From NCBI RefSeq assembly GCF_018599195.1, contig NZ_JAHFVK010000001.1:558001-622000 (forward strand): DNA of 64,000 nucleotides. The letters run 5' to 3'. Both the position numbers and the translations under genes were made by a program. The notes beneath the pieces are model-generated. The model made no database searches. It saw only the letters and a program-made list of their open reading frames with translations, and was not told the DNA's origin. The stretch comes from Croceibacterium selenioxidans (lineage in GTDB: Bacteria > Pseudomonadota > Alphaproteobacteria > Sphingomonadales > Sphingomonadaceae). Below, one piece after another: positions 20,204 through 27,902 of this stretch (position 1 is its first letter; each line of letters begins with the position of its first letter).

Positions 20204-21238
20204 TCAGGCGCTCTTGCCCTCGTAAGCCTCGACGATCCGGCCGACCACGGGATGGCGGACCACGTCGATGACAGAGAACCGGGTGACCCCGATCCCGTCG
20301 ATGCCGGTCAGACGGTTGACCGCATCGATCAGCCCGCTTTGCGCATCGCCGCCGGGAATGTCGACCTGTTTCGGGTCTCCGCAGACCACCATCCGGCTAT
20401 TCTGGCCGAAGCGGGTGAGAAACATCTTCATCTGCTCACGGGTGGTATTCTGGGCTTCGTCCAGGATCACGAAGGCGTCGGCGAGAGTGCGGCCGCGCAT
20501 GAAGGCGATTGGGGCGATTTCGATCTCGCCGCTGGCGATGCGACGATCGACCTGTTCGGGAGGCATGCAATCGTAAAGTGCATCGTAGAGCGGGCGGAGA
20601 TAGGGATCGACCTTCTCCTTCATGTCGCCCGGCAGGAAGCCGAGGCGTTCCCCGGCCTCGACCGCAGGACGGCTGAGGATGAGACGCTGGACGCTACCGG
20701 TAATCAACTGGCTGACGGCCTGAGCGACCGCTAGATAGGTCTTGCCGGTCCCGGCTGGGCCAAGCGCGAAGATGATGTCTCGCGAGGCTAACTGGCGCAT
20801 GTAATCGGCCTGCATCGCCGTGCGAGGCACGATCGTCTTGCGTCGAGTCCGGATCATGATCGGCGGGCCCTTGGCGTCGCCGGTGATGATGCCTTCGAGC
20901 GTAGGTTCGTTGGATCGGGCAATGAGAGCTTCGATCATACCCGAATCCAGCTCGGCACCCGTCAACAGGCGTTCGTGGAGGGCCACGAGAACCTCGCGGG
21001 CACGGGCGACGTCATCCTCGGCGCCTTCGATCACGACCTTGTTACCGCGCGCGGCGATCAGCACGCCGAGCCGATTTTCGATCAGGACTAGGTTGGCGTC
21101 GAATTCGCCGAACAAGGCTCCGAGCATTGCCTGCTCATCGAACAGGACTTCGACCCTGGCGCGGCGCGCTGCGTCGCGCCGGTCTTCGGGATGGGCGAGC
21201 GCCGAGGGTTCCCCGGCGCGAGTAGCTTTACGGGCCAT
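20204..21238 (-). CDS. phoH: PhoH-like ATPase
   Basis: The 344-residue protein holds a KH-like N-terminal region and a RecA-type ATPase with Walker A ALGPAGTGKTYLAVAQAV and Walker B AFVILDEAQNTTREQMKMFL. PhoH/PhoL proteins are ATPases, probably RNA helicase-like, conserved next to ybeY and implicated in RNA quality control. Here 38 bases separate it from the inserted nucleotidyltransferase gene. Length and motifs are standard. Confidence 0.93.
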   Translation of the reverse strand: MARKATRAGEPSALAHPEDRRDAARRARVEVLFDEQAMLGALFGEFDANLVLIENRLGVLIAARGNKVVIEGAEDDVARAREVLVALHERLLTGAELDSGMIEALIARSNEPTLEGIITGDAKGPPIMIRTRRKTIVPRTAMQADYMRQLASRDIIFALGPAGTGKTYLAVAQAVSQLITGSVQRLILSRPAVEAGERLGFLPGDMKEKVDPYLRPLYDALYDCMPPEQVDRRIASGEIEIAPIAFMRGRTLADAFVILDEAQNTTREQMKMFLTRFGQNSRMVVCGDPKQVDIPGGDAQSGLIDAVNRLTGIDGIGVTRFSVIDVVRHPVVGRIVEAYEGKSA

Positions 21239-21409
21239 GCGCTCCTTTCAGTCTGAGTCGGAAGATACTGCGCCCCAAGCTCCCCGCAAGCGGGGTTGCG
21301 AAAAGCCGTGGTGGAAAAACGCCAAACTCCGCTCCCCGGGTCAGAGGACAGAACAGAACAAAACAAGCGGTCGATCATTGGAGTGGGATCGAATTGGTGG
21401 AGATCGGTC

Positions 21410-22156
21410 ATGGCTGAAGATTTTTCCGGCAAGGTTGCCATCGTCACAGGCGGAGCGTCCGGTATCGGCGCGGCTATCGTCCGTGACCTGGCCGAACGCG
21501 GCGCCAAAGTTGTCGTGGCGGACTACAATCTGGCTGGGGCTGAGGAGGTGGCTACCGAGGTGGGTAGCGGTGCCAAGGCCTTCAAGGTCGACACCTCGGA
21601 TGCTGGCGCTGTGGAAACGATGGTTACCTTCGCCGTGCAGGCCTTCGGCCGGCTCGACCTGGCGGTCAACAACGCGGGGATCGGCGGCCAGAGCGCACCG
21701 ATCGGCGATACCGAACTGAGCGACTGGCACCGCGTGATCGACGTCAATCTCCACGGGGTGTTCTACGGACTTCGCTACGAAATTCCGGCGATGCTGAAGA
21801 CCGGTGGCGGTGCCATCGTCAACATGGCCTCGATATTGGGGGCGGTAGGCTGGCGCGGTTCGGCGGGTTATGTCGCCGCCAAGCACGCGGTGGCTGGCCT
21901 GACAAAGACGGCGGCGCTCGAATATGCGACGCAGGGCATTCGCGTGAACGCCGTCGGGCCCGCGTTCATTGCCACGCCACTGATCGAAAACAGCATGGAC
22001 GACGCGGCGCGAGCGGCGCTCGTCGGCCTCCATCCGATGGGGCGCTTGGGAACCTCGGAAGAAGTCGCGGCGCTAACCAACTTCCTGCTGAGCGACGCCG
22101 CCAGTTTCCTGACCGGGGCCTACTACCCGGTCGATGGTGGCTATCTGGCGCAATAG
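21410..22156 (+). CDS. Short-chain dehydrogenase/reductase, opposite strand inside the miaB-phoH block
   Basis: The 248-residue SDR shows the Rossmann motif TGGASGIG near the start, NNAGIGG, the catalytic Ser in MASILGAVG, YVAAK (Tyr and Lys) and the C-terminal GGYLAQ. Such enzymes oxidise or reduce alcohols/ketones with NAD(P); the substrate cannot be read. ATG 21410 with GGTGGAGA upstream is preferred over in-frame codons from 21296. It runs opposite to the surrounding genes, only 3 bases from the miaB stop, and splits a normally continuous cluster. Confidence 0.92.
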   Translation: MAEDFSGKVAIVTGGASGIGAAIVRDLAERGAKVVVADYNLAGAEEVATEVGSGAKAFKVDTSDAGAVETMVTFAVQAFGRLDLAVNNAGIGGQSAPIGDTELSDWHRVIDVNLHGVFYGLRYEIPAMLKTGGGAIVNMASILGAVGWRGSAGYVAAKHAVAGLTKTAALEYATQGIRVNAVGPAFIATPLIENSMDDAARAALVGLHPMGRLGTSEEVAALTNFLLSDAASFLTGAYYPVDGGYLAQ

Positions 22157-22159
22157 CCG

Positions 22160-23491
22160 TCAGGCAGCTTCGGCGGCCCCGGATGTGAGGAGGAGGGCGG
22201 CGAGTGAGTTCGGGCCGGCCTGGACCAGTTCGACCTCTACGACGTCGCCCATCGCGGCTTCGCCCTCGAAATGCACCGATTGCAGCCAGGGAGACTTGCC
22301 CAGCCACTGGCCGGGCTTCTTGCCCTTGCGCTCCACCAGGACCTGGCAGTGCTTGCCGACACTCGCTTCGTTGAAGGCGAGCTGGTCACGGTTGATGGAG
22401 GCCTGCAGGCGCTGGAGCCGCTCGTCCATCACGTCGCCGGCGATCTGGTCGTCCATCGTGGCTGCGGGAGTGCCCGGGCGGGGTGAATACTTGAAGCTGA
22501 AGGCCTGCGCGTAGCCGACCGCGTCGACCAGTCGGAGCGTTTCCTCGAACTCCGCGTCGCTCTCTCCCGGAAAGCCGACTATGAAGTCCCCGCTTAAGGC
22601 CAGATCGGGCCGGGCCGCGCGGAAGCGATCAAGCAGGCGCAAATAGCTGTCCGCGGTGTGGCTGCGGTTCATCGCCCTGAGCACTCGGTCACTGCCGCTT
22701 TGTACCGGCAGGTGCAGGTAGGGCATCAGCTTGTCCACTTCCGCATGAGCGCGGATGAGGCCCTCTGTCACGTCATTAGGATGGCTTGTTGTGTAGCGGA
22801 TTCGCCGTAGATCAGGGATCTTGGCGAGCTCTCTTATCAGGCTGTCGAAACCGGTTTCGTCATTTGACCAGGCGTTGACGTTTTGCCCAAGCAGCGTGAT
22901 CTCGCGCGCGCCGTGCTCAACCAACGTCTCCGCTTCGCGCAGCAAATCACTGAAGGGTCGGGAAATTTCCGCCCCTCGCGTATAAGGCACGACGCAGTAA
23001 GTGCAAAATTTGTCGCATCCCTCCTGGATCGTCAGAAACGCGCTCGGCCCAACGCGGCGCCGAGCGGGAAGGGCGGCGAATTTCGCATCCGCCGGCATGT
23101 CGGTGTCGGCGGCTCGTTGGCCTCCCACGACCTGGTCGATCATCGACGGAAGCCGGTGGTAGGCCTGAGGACCGACCACCAGACCGACGGCCGGCGCGCG
23201 TGCCATGATCTCTTCGCCCTCTGCCTGCGCGACACAGCCGGCGACCGCGATCATCGGCGGACGGTCGCCACCAGCTTTCACGAGGCGCCCGATATCCGAA
23301 TAGACCTTCTCGGCCGCCTTCTCGCGGATGTGGCAGGTGTTGAGCACAACCAGGTCCGCCTCCGCACCCTCCGGCGCGGCGCGCATGCCTTTCTCTGCCA
23401 GGAGTTCGGCCATGCGCTCGCCATCGTAGACGTTCATCTGGCAGCCGAAGCTCTTGACCCTGAAGGTCTCTGGGGCGCGGATCTGTCGCAT
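22160..23491 (-). CDS. miaB: tRNA-2-methylthio-N6-dimethylallyladenosine synthase MiaB
   Basis: MiaB is a radical-SAM methylthiotransferase that modifies A37 of tRNAs reading UNN codons. The 443-residue protein has the N-terminal auxiliary-cluster domain ([15 protein letters not shown] and two further conserved Cys), the radical-SAM motif CDKFCTYC followed by VVPYTRG, and a C-terminal TRAM domain. It is followed on the same strand by phoH and ybeY, with the opposite-strand SDR between. It starts 11 bases after the plsC stop. Confidence 0.96.
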   Translation of the reverse strand: MRQIRAPETFRVKSFGCQMNVYDGERMAELLAEKGMRAAPEGAEADLVVLNTCHIREKAAEKVYSDIGRLVKAGGDRPPMIAVAGCVAQAEGEEIMARAPAVGLVVGPQAYHRLPSMIDQVVGGQRAADTDMPADAKFAALPARRRVGPSAFLTIQEGCDKFCTYCVVPYTRGAEISRPFSDLLREAETLVEHGAREITLLGQNVNAWSNDETGFDSLIRELAKIPDLRRIRYTTSHPNDVTEGLIRAHAEVDKLMPYLHLPVQSGSDRVLRAMNRSHTADSYLRLLDRFRAARPDLALSGDFIVGFPGESDAEFEETLRLVDAVGYAQAFSFKYSPRPGTPAATMDDQIAGDVMDERLQRLQASINRDQLAFNEASVGKHCQVLVERKGKKPGQWLGKSPWLQSVHFEGEAAMGDVVEVELVQAGPNSLAALLLTSGAAEAA

Positions 23492-23502
23492 GGGCTGGCC
23501 CC

Positions 23503-24243
23503 TTAAGGGATTTGCGCCGCGAGTGGAAGGCGCAAGGCCTGTGCGATGGCCTGCTGGGCTTCCGCCGTCATGGTCTTGCGGTTCGCCAATGCCTCGCCCG
23601 ACAGGGGCTCAAGGAAGCGAATGGTCAACTCTATGCGCCCCCGGCGAGACAGGATCCGTCGCACATTGGTCATTCCAGGCTCGTCGCCGAACCAAGCGAT
23701 CGCGGCAGCATCGGCGTAGTCGAGCGCGACAGGCTGGATCGGTACCTGGCCTGCCAGGGGCTCAACGGCCGACAGCAGCGAGCTTCGGAATGGCAGAAGG
23801 GCGGTTCCATCGTCGGTGGTCCCTTCGGGAAAGATGACCAGCGGCCTGTCGGAAAGTGCGGCGCGCACCTGCTCGACCTGGCTGGCCACGGAGCCTCGAC
23901 GATCGCGGGTGATGAACACCGTATCGTTCTGATCGCACAGCCACTTGAGCCCACCGTGTCCGGCAAGCCCGCTGTGGGCGACGAAGACAGCCTGGCTGGT
24001 CTTCGCGAGGGCGAGGATGTCGAGCCAGCTAATATGGTTGGCAAGGAACAGCCCACCCCGGCAGGGTACGCCTTCGGTGCGAATGCGCAGGCCTGCCACA
24101 CGGCCCATTAGACCCAGAAAGATAGGAGGCACGGCGTCCCGCCTCCAGACCAGCGATACCAGCACGTGGAGCGGGACTATGGTCAGAAAGACGAGCGCGA
24201 CGCCCAGCCACCTCACGCCGCTGCGAACGAAGGCCAGCCTCAA
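23503..24243 (-). CDS. plsC: 1-acyl-sn-glycerol-3-phosphate acyltransferase
   Basis: PlsC makes phosphatidic acid in the inner membrane. The 246-residue product has one or two N-terminal hydrophobic segments ([20 protein letters not shown]), the catalytic NHISWLD (HX4D), a VFITRDRRG segment and the FPEGTTDDG motif that binds the glycerol phosphate. The start is probably TTG 24243, which overlaps the fur stop (TTGA); a GTG at 24213 would give a shorter version. Confidence 0.9.
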   Translation of the reverse strand: MRLAFVRSGVRWLGVALVFLTIVPLHVLVSLVWRRDAVPPIFLGLMGRVAGLRIRTEGVPCRGGLFLANHISWLDILALAKTSQAVFVAHSGLAGHGGLKWLCDQNDTVFITRDRRGSVASQVEQVRAALSDRPLVIFPEGTTDDGTALLPFRSSLLSAVEPLAGQVPIQPVALDYADAAAIAWFGDEPGMTNVRRILSRRGRIELTIRFLEPLSGEALANRKTMTAEAQQAIAQALRLPLAAQIP

Positions 24244-24662
24244 TCCTCGCGGTCGATGCGGACGCCGTACAATTCCATGCGATGGTCGACGAGCCGGTAG
24301 CCGAGCTTCTCTGCAATCACCTTCTGAAGGGCCTCGAGCTCCGGATCGACGAATTCGACGACCTTGCCAGTCTCGACATCGATCAGATGGTCATGATGCG
24401 CTTCCGGTGCGGCCTCATAGCGGGCCCTGCCGTCGCCGAAATCGTGGCGATCGAGAATGCCCGCTTCTTCGAACAGGCGCACGGTGCGATATACGGTCGC
24501 GATGGAAATCTTGGGATCGATCGCGGATGCGCGCTCGTGCAGAGCTTCGACGTCAGGATGATCCTCTGCCTCGGACAAGACGCGGGCGATAACGCGCCGC
24601 TGCTCGGTAATCCTGAGGCCCCTCTCTGCGCATAGCGCTTCTAAATCTATCGGTTGATGCAA
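24240..24662 (-). CDS. fur: Fur-family metalloregulator
   Basis: The 140-residue protein is a Fur-family repressor: winged helix with ITEQRRVIARVLSEAEDHPDVEALHERA and ISIATVYRTVRLFEEAGI, then the metal region EAHHDHLIDVETGKVVEF. The C-terminal CxxC zinc motif of E. coli Fur is absent, as common in alphaproteobacteria, where such proteins may sense iron or manganese. It begins at TTG 24662, with GAGG 6 bases upstream supporting this choice, and no good ATG is available. plsC overlaps its stop. Confidence 0.92.
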   Translation of the reverse strand: MHQPIDLEALCAERGLRITEQRRVIARVLSEAEDHPDVEALHERASAIDPKISIATVYRTVRLFEEAGILDRHDFGDGRARYEAAPEAHHDHLIDVETGKVVEFVDPELEALQKVIAEKLGYRLVDHRMELYGVRIDRED

Positions 24663-24747
24663 GGTTCGCCTCTAAGCCACGACTGTCAGGGCAGTCGGCC
24701 CCGCCACTATGGAAGCGGCGAGGCCCTTTTTCAACCGCCGGAACGAA

Positions 24748-25188
24748 TTAGGCGGCGACCTTCTTCCGCCGTCCCCGACGCTGGCCGGGCTTGCGGCCGA
24801 GGCCGATTTCCTTGGCGAGCACACGGCGCTTTTCCGCATAGTCAGGAGCGACCATCGGGTAGTCGGCCGGCAGGTTCCAGCGCGCACGATATTCGGCCGG
24901 GGTGAGCCCGTGATCCGTCATCAGGTGGCGCTTGAGCATCTTCATCTTCTTACCGTCTTCAAGGCAAACCAGATGATCGGACTTTACCGATGCACGGACC
25001 GAAACGGCCGGCTGCAGCTTCTCTTCAGGCTGCGGCGTGGAGCCCAGGCCTGCGAGCGCACCGTAGACGTTCTGGATCAACGAAGGGACGTCATCGACTG
25101 AAACGCTGTTGTTGCTCACATGAGCGGCAACGATGTCAGAAGTGAGAGTGATAAGCGTCTCGGAGAGATCGCTTTCGATTGTAGCCAT
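24748..25188 (-). CDS. mucR: MucR/Ros-family transcriptional regulator
   Basis: MucR proteins are small zinc-finger, H-NS-like regulators of alphaproteobacteria that bind AT-rich DNA and control exopolysaccharide, motility and cell-cycle genes. This 146-residue protein has an N-terminal helical oligomerisation region (LITLTSDIVAAHVSNN) and the zinc-finger segment CLEDGKKMKMLKRHLMTDHGLTP followed by YRARWNLPADYPMVAPDYAEKR, then a basic tail GRRKK. It has its own 121-base upstream region, relatively AT-rich near 25210-25240. Confidence 0.93.
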   Translation of the reverse strand: MATIESDLSETLITLTSDIVAAHVSNNSVSVDDVPSLIQNVYGALAGLGSTPQPEEKLQPAVSVRASVKSDHLVCLEDGKKMKMLKRHLMTDHGLTPAEYRARWNLPADYPMVAPDYAEKRRVLAKEIGLGRKPGQRRGRRKKVAA

Positions 25189-25245
25189 GGGGAATCCTTC
25201 TTCGCGACTCGTCTCTATTGCCGCAAATTCGTCATATGCGGAGAC

Positions 25246-25265
25246 GAAGGGGCACTTGCCCCTTC
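25246..25265. terminator. Hairpin between rimI and mucR
   Basis: GAAGGGGC and GCCCCTTC enclose ACTT, a perfect 8-bp stem lying 44 bases after the rimI stop. No clear U-run follows on the minus strand, so it may be a factor-dependent stop or an RNA end. Confidence 0.45.
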
Positions 25266-25309
25266 CGAAGATCGTTTACAAGGGTCGGAATCGAAAATTC
25301 TTGACCGTT

Positions 25310-25792
25310 TTAGTTGAAGTCTTCGCGGATTGCGTCATTTTTGTGGAACGCGAACGTAATCGCATCGAGGGGTGTTCCCATACCGCGTCGGTAATAGTGC
25401 CTGCGGCGACCGACATTTTCGAAGCCGTACTTTCGATAGAGTGCTTCGGCCGAATTGCCTTCGCGCATTTCAAGAAACAACCGAACCGCGCCACGATCAT
25501 GGGCCGCTTCCATAAAACGCTGCATAAGGATCGAGCCGATACCCTTGCCCTGGTGGACTGGATCGACAGCGATGAGCAGCAATTCCTCTTCGTCGGCCGC
25601 TCCGCGAGAAAGGGCAAAACCCGCCGCCTGTTGATCCTCTCGCGGAGTGGAGCCGTCGACGCCTGCCAGCAAGTAATGAGTATTGGGCATGACCAGCGCG
25701 TCACCGACTTGGCCGCGGCTCCATGCTTCGCCGAATGCGGGATCGAAAGCCGCATCCATGACGTGCATTATTCGATCGAGATCGTCGATCAT
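25310..25792 (-). CDS. rimI: Ribosomal-protein-alanine N-acetyltransferase RimI-like
   Basis: A 160-residue GNAT acetyltransferase with the acetyl-CoA loop VHQGKGIGSILM (pattern QxxGxG) and the downstream LFLEMREGNSAEALYRKYGFENVGRRRHYY, typical of RimI. In bacteria RimI acetylates the N-terminus of ribosomal protein S18. Its ATG overlaps the tsaB stop as ATGA, matching the frequent tsaB-rimI pairing. Confidence 0.9.
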   Translation of the reverse strand: MIDDLDRIMHVMDAAFDPAFGEAWSRGQVGDALVMPNTHYLLAGVDGSTPREDQQAAGFALSRGAADEEELLLIAVDPVHQGKGIGSILMQRFMEAAHDRGAVRLFLEMREGNSAEALYRKYGFENVGRRRHYYRRGMGTPLDAITFAFHKNDAIREDFN

Positions 25793-26406
25793 GCGGTTCT
25801 CGATGGAAGCCTTGCGTCGGGCGGGCGACCGTAGAGGGGAGCAAGCGTCGAGGTGAACAACGAGGTCGGGAGCAGCATCAGGCTTCGCGCATCGGGCAGT
25901 ATCGGCAGCGCGTCGCCATCACCGCGCAACTCGACGAGTCTTTCGGATTGATTGCCCGCGACCGACTGGTGGCGCGCAAACGAAGCGGCGTTGTCGGGAG
26001 GTAGCGAGACCAGGGCCTCTTCCGGCAGTCCCGATCCATCGAAGTTCTGCACGAACCATTCGCCGTGGCCGCCCGTCGTGCAGACGGTGACGGGTCCGTC
26101 TTTTTGCCGTTGGGCCATGGCCGCGATCAAGGCGAGCGTTGGATAGCCCAGGACCTCGGCATTCCAGGCGAGTCCCAGCGCTCGCGCCGTCGCCAGCCCA
26201 ATGCGAACCCCCGTAAAGCTTCCCGGACCCAGCGACACGACCAGACGATCGGCCCGCCCCTTGCCGGGCAGCGCGGCGATCATCGGCACGAGCCGTTCGA
26301 CATGCCCGCGACCGATCGTTTCGCAGGTGCCTTGAAGCAAATGGCCGTCTTCGAACAGCGCTGCCGAGCAGGCTTCCGTTGCGCTATCGATTGCGAGGGT
26401 CAGCAC
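25789..26406 (-). CDS. tsaB: tRNA threonylcarbamoyladenosine biosynthesis protein TsaB
   Basis: TsaB is the non-catalytic partner of TsaD in making t6A37 on ANN-decoding tRNAs. The product begins LTLAIDSATEACSAALFEDG and contains VVSLGPGSFTGVRIGLATARALG, the ASKHA-fold signature of the family. I place the start at GTG 26406 (giving MLTLAIDS), matching homologues. A TTG at 26421 that overlaps the preceding stop is an alternative. rimI overlaps its stop. Confidence 0.92.
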   Translation of the reverse strand: MLTLAIDSATEACSAALFEDGHLLQGTCETIGRGHVERLVPMIAALPGKGRADRLVVSLGPGSFTGVRIGLATARALGLAWNAEVLGYPTLALIAAMAQRQKDGPVTVCTTGGHGEWFVQNFDGSGLPEEALVSLPPDNAASFARHQSVAGNQSERLVELRGDGDALPILPDARSLMLLPTSLFTSTLAPLYGRPPDARLPSRTA

Positions 26407-26417
26407 TGCCGGCCCGG

Positions 26418-27011
26418 TCAAAGCAGTCGATTGAAGGTGTCGAAGTCCGGGCGTGGGCTACGAGGAAACAGGCTTTCCCTGTCCCCGTAACCGATCGCGC
26501 AGATGAAGTTCGACTTCCAATTCGGTTGGTCAGCAAAGAAATCGGCGTCGACCGCTGCATTGTCGAAGCCCGACATCGGACCGCAATCGAGCCCGAGCGC
26601 ACGAGCCGCGAGGATGAGGTACGCCCCTTGAAGGGTGGAATTTCGGAATGCCGAAGTCTCGCGCGCGGCAGCATCGTTCGTGAACCAGCTGCGCGCATCG
26701 GTGTGCGGGAACAGCCACGGCAGGTGCTCGTGAAATTCCAGGTCCATTCCGACGATCACGCAAACTGGAGCGCTGCGGATCTTGTCCTTGTTGCCCGCAG
26801 AGGAATGCAGGGACAACCTGTCGCGCGATGCTTGCGATTTGCACCAGATCAACCGAACCGGCTGCTGATTGGCCGAAGTAGGCCCCATCTTCACCAGGTC
26901 CCAGATCGCATGAATCTGTTCGTCGCTTACATCGCGATCGAGGAATTTGCTGAAACTCCGGGCTTCGCCGAAGATCTTGTCCAGCGCGGCGTCGTCGAGC
27001 GGTGCCGACAT
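26418..27011 (-). CDS. Nitroreductase-family protein (RutE/HadB-like)
   Basis: The 197-residue flavin-dependent nitroreductase-like protein has GPTSANQQPVRLIWC near the N-terminus and ARALGLDCGPMSGFDNAAVD near the C-terminus, the pattern of the RutE (3-hydroxypropionate-forming malonic semialdehyde reductase) subgroup. No rut genes are nearby, so pyrimidine degradation is not supported here; a general NAD(P)H:FMN role is possible. ATG 27011 overlaps the nfu stop (TGATG). Confidence 0.85.
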   Translation of the reverse strand: MSAPLDDAALDKIFGEARSFSKFLDRDVSDEQIHAIWDLVKMGPTSANQQPVRLIWCKSQASRDRLSLHSSAGNKDKIRSAPVCVIVGMDLEFHEHLPWLFPHTDARSWFTNDAAARETSAFRNSTLQGAYLILAARALGLDCGPMSGFDNAAVDADFFADQPNWKSNFICAIGYGDRESLFPRSPRPDFDTFNRLL

Positions 27012-27586
27012 CACGCCGCCCGGACTTCAGTGACCTCGGGCACGTAGTGCTTGAGCAGGCCTTCAATTCCGTTCTTGAGAGTCGCGGTCGAGCTTGGACA
27101 GCCAGAGCAAGCGCCCTGCATGGTCAGGAACACCACTCCGTCGCGGAAGCCGCGATAGCGGATGTCCCCGCCGTCGTTTGCGACAGCGGGGCGTACGCGA
27201 GTTTCGATCAGTTCCTTGATCTGGTCGATGATGTCGGCATCGGCCGGATCATCTTCCATGACGTCCTCATCGGCAGGCACCGCGATGGCCCCGGCGTCCC
27301 CGCCGGCGAATAGCGGCGCCTGACTGACGAAATGGTCGAGGAGCACGGCGACCACCTGCGACTTGAGAGCGGACCAGTCAGCCCCGGGAGCAGCGGTAAC
27401 CGAAACGAAGTCTTGGCCGAAGAACACACCTGTCACTTCGCCGGTATCGAACAGCGCCTGTGCCAAGGGGCTGGCTTCCGCATCTTCGGGTGACGCGAAG
27501 TCGCGAGTCCCCGACGGCATGACGCGCTGGCCTGGCAAGAACTTCAGCGTGGCCGGATTGGGGGTGGTTTCGGTCTCGATGAACAT
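27011..27586 (-). CDS. NifU/Nfu-type iron-sulfur scaffold protein
   Basis: The 191-residue protein combines an N-terminal Nfu_N domain (MFIETETTPNPATLKFLPG) with a C-terminal NifU-like domain carrying the CxxC cluster site in MQGACSGCPSSTATLKNGIE. It is expected to carry [4Fe-4S] clusters to target enzymes; MiaB, encoded in the same block, is a plausible client. It heads the chain nfu, nitroreductase, tsaB, rimI, whose genes overlap or nearly touch. Confidence 0.93.
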   Translation of the reverse strand: MFIETETTPNPATLKFLPGQRVMPSGTRDFASPEDAEASPLAQALFDTGEVTGVFFGQDFVSVTAAPGADWSALKSQVVAVLLDHFVSQAPLFAGGDAGAIAVPADEDVMEDDPADADIIDQIKELIETRVRPAVANDGGDIRYRGFRDGVVFLTMQGACSGCPSSTATLKNGIEGLLKHYVPEVTEVRAA

Positions 27587-27902
27587 GCCCGCGATGTAGG
27601 GAGTCGGGGTGCCACCCGCAAGCTCGGGCTAGTCCGACGTCGGAGGGCATTTGTTTAGGTTCGACAACTCGCGCTTCGACCCGCAATCCGAGACGAGGGG
27701 TGACGGGGTGACACAGTTGCGCGCAATGATGTGGCCCCCCAAATCCTATTTCCCGTTTCCGGGACTGCAGGCGATGGGCCGATGATTCGACCTAGGGCAA
27801 ATCCCCACTTGTAGGAAAGGGAACAATGTCGAATGCCTCCGTTATGACGATCATGACCGCTATTCACTGTCCCTTCATCACATCGCCGCCTATTTCCCGG
27901 CC
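27587..27902. other. Gene-free 316-base region between divergent nfu and M16 peptidase genes
   Basis: This divergent promoter region contains the 19-mer AGGGGTGACGGGGTGACAC at 27696-27714, the reverse complement of the sequence at 7891-7909 upstream of the serine hydrolase. I see no RNA gene or small gene with a convincing ribosome site. Confidence 0.5.
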
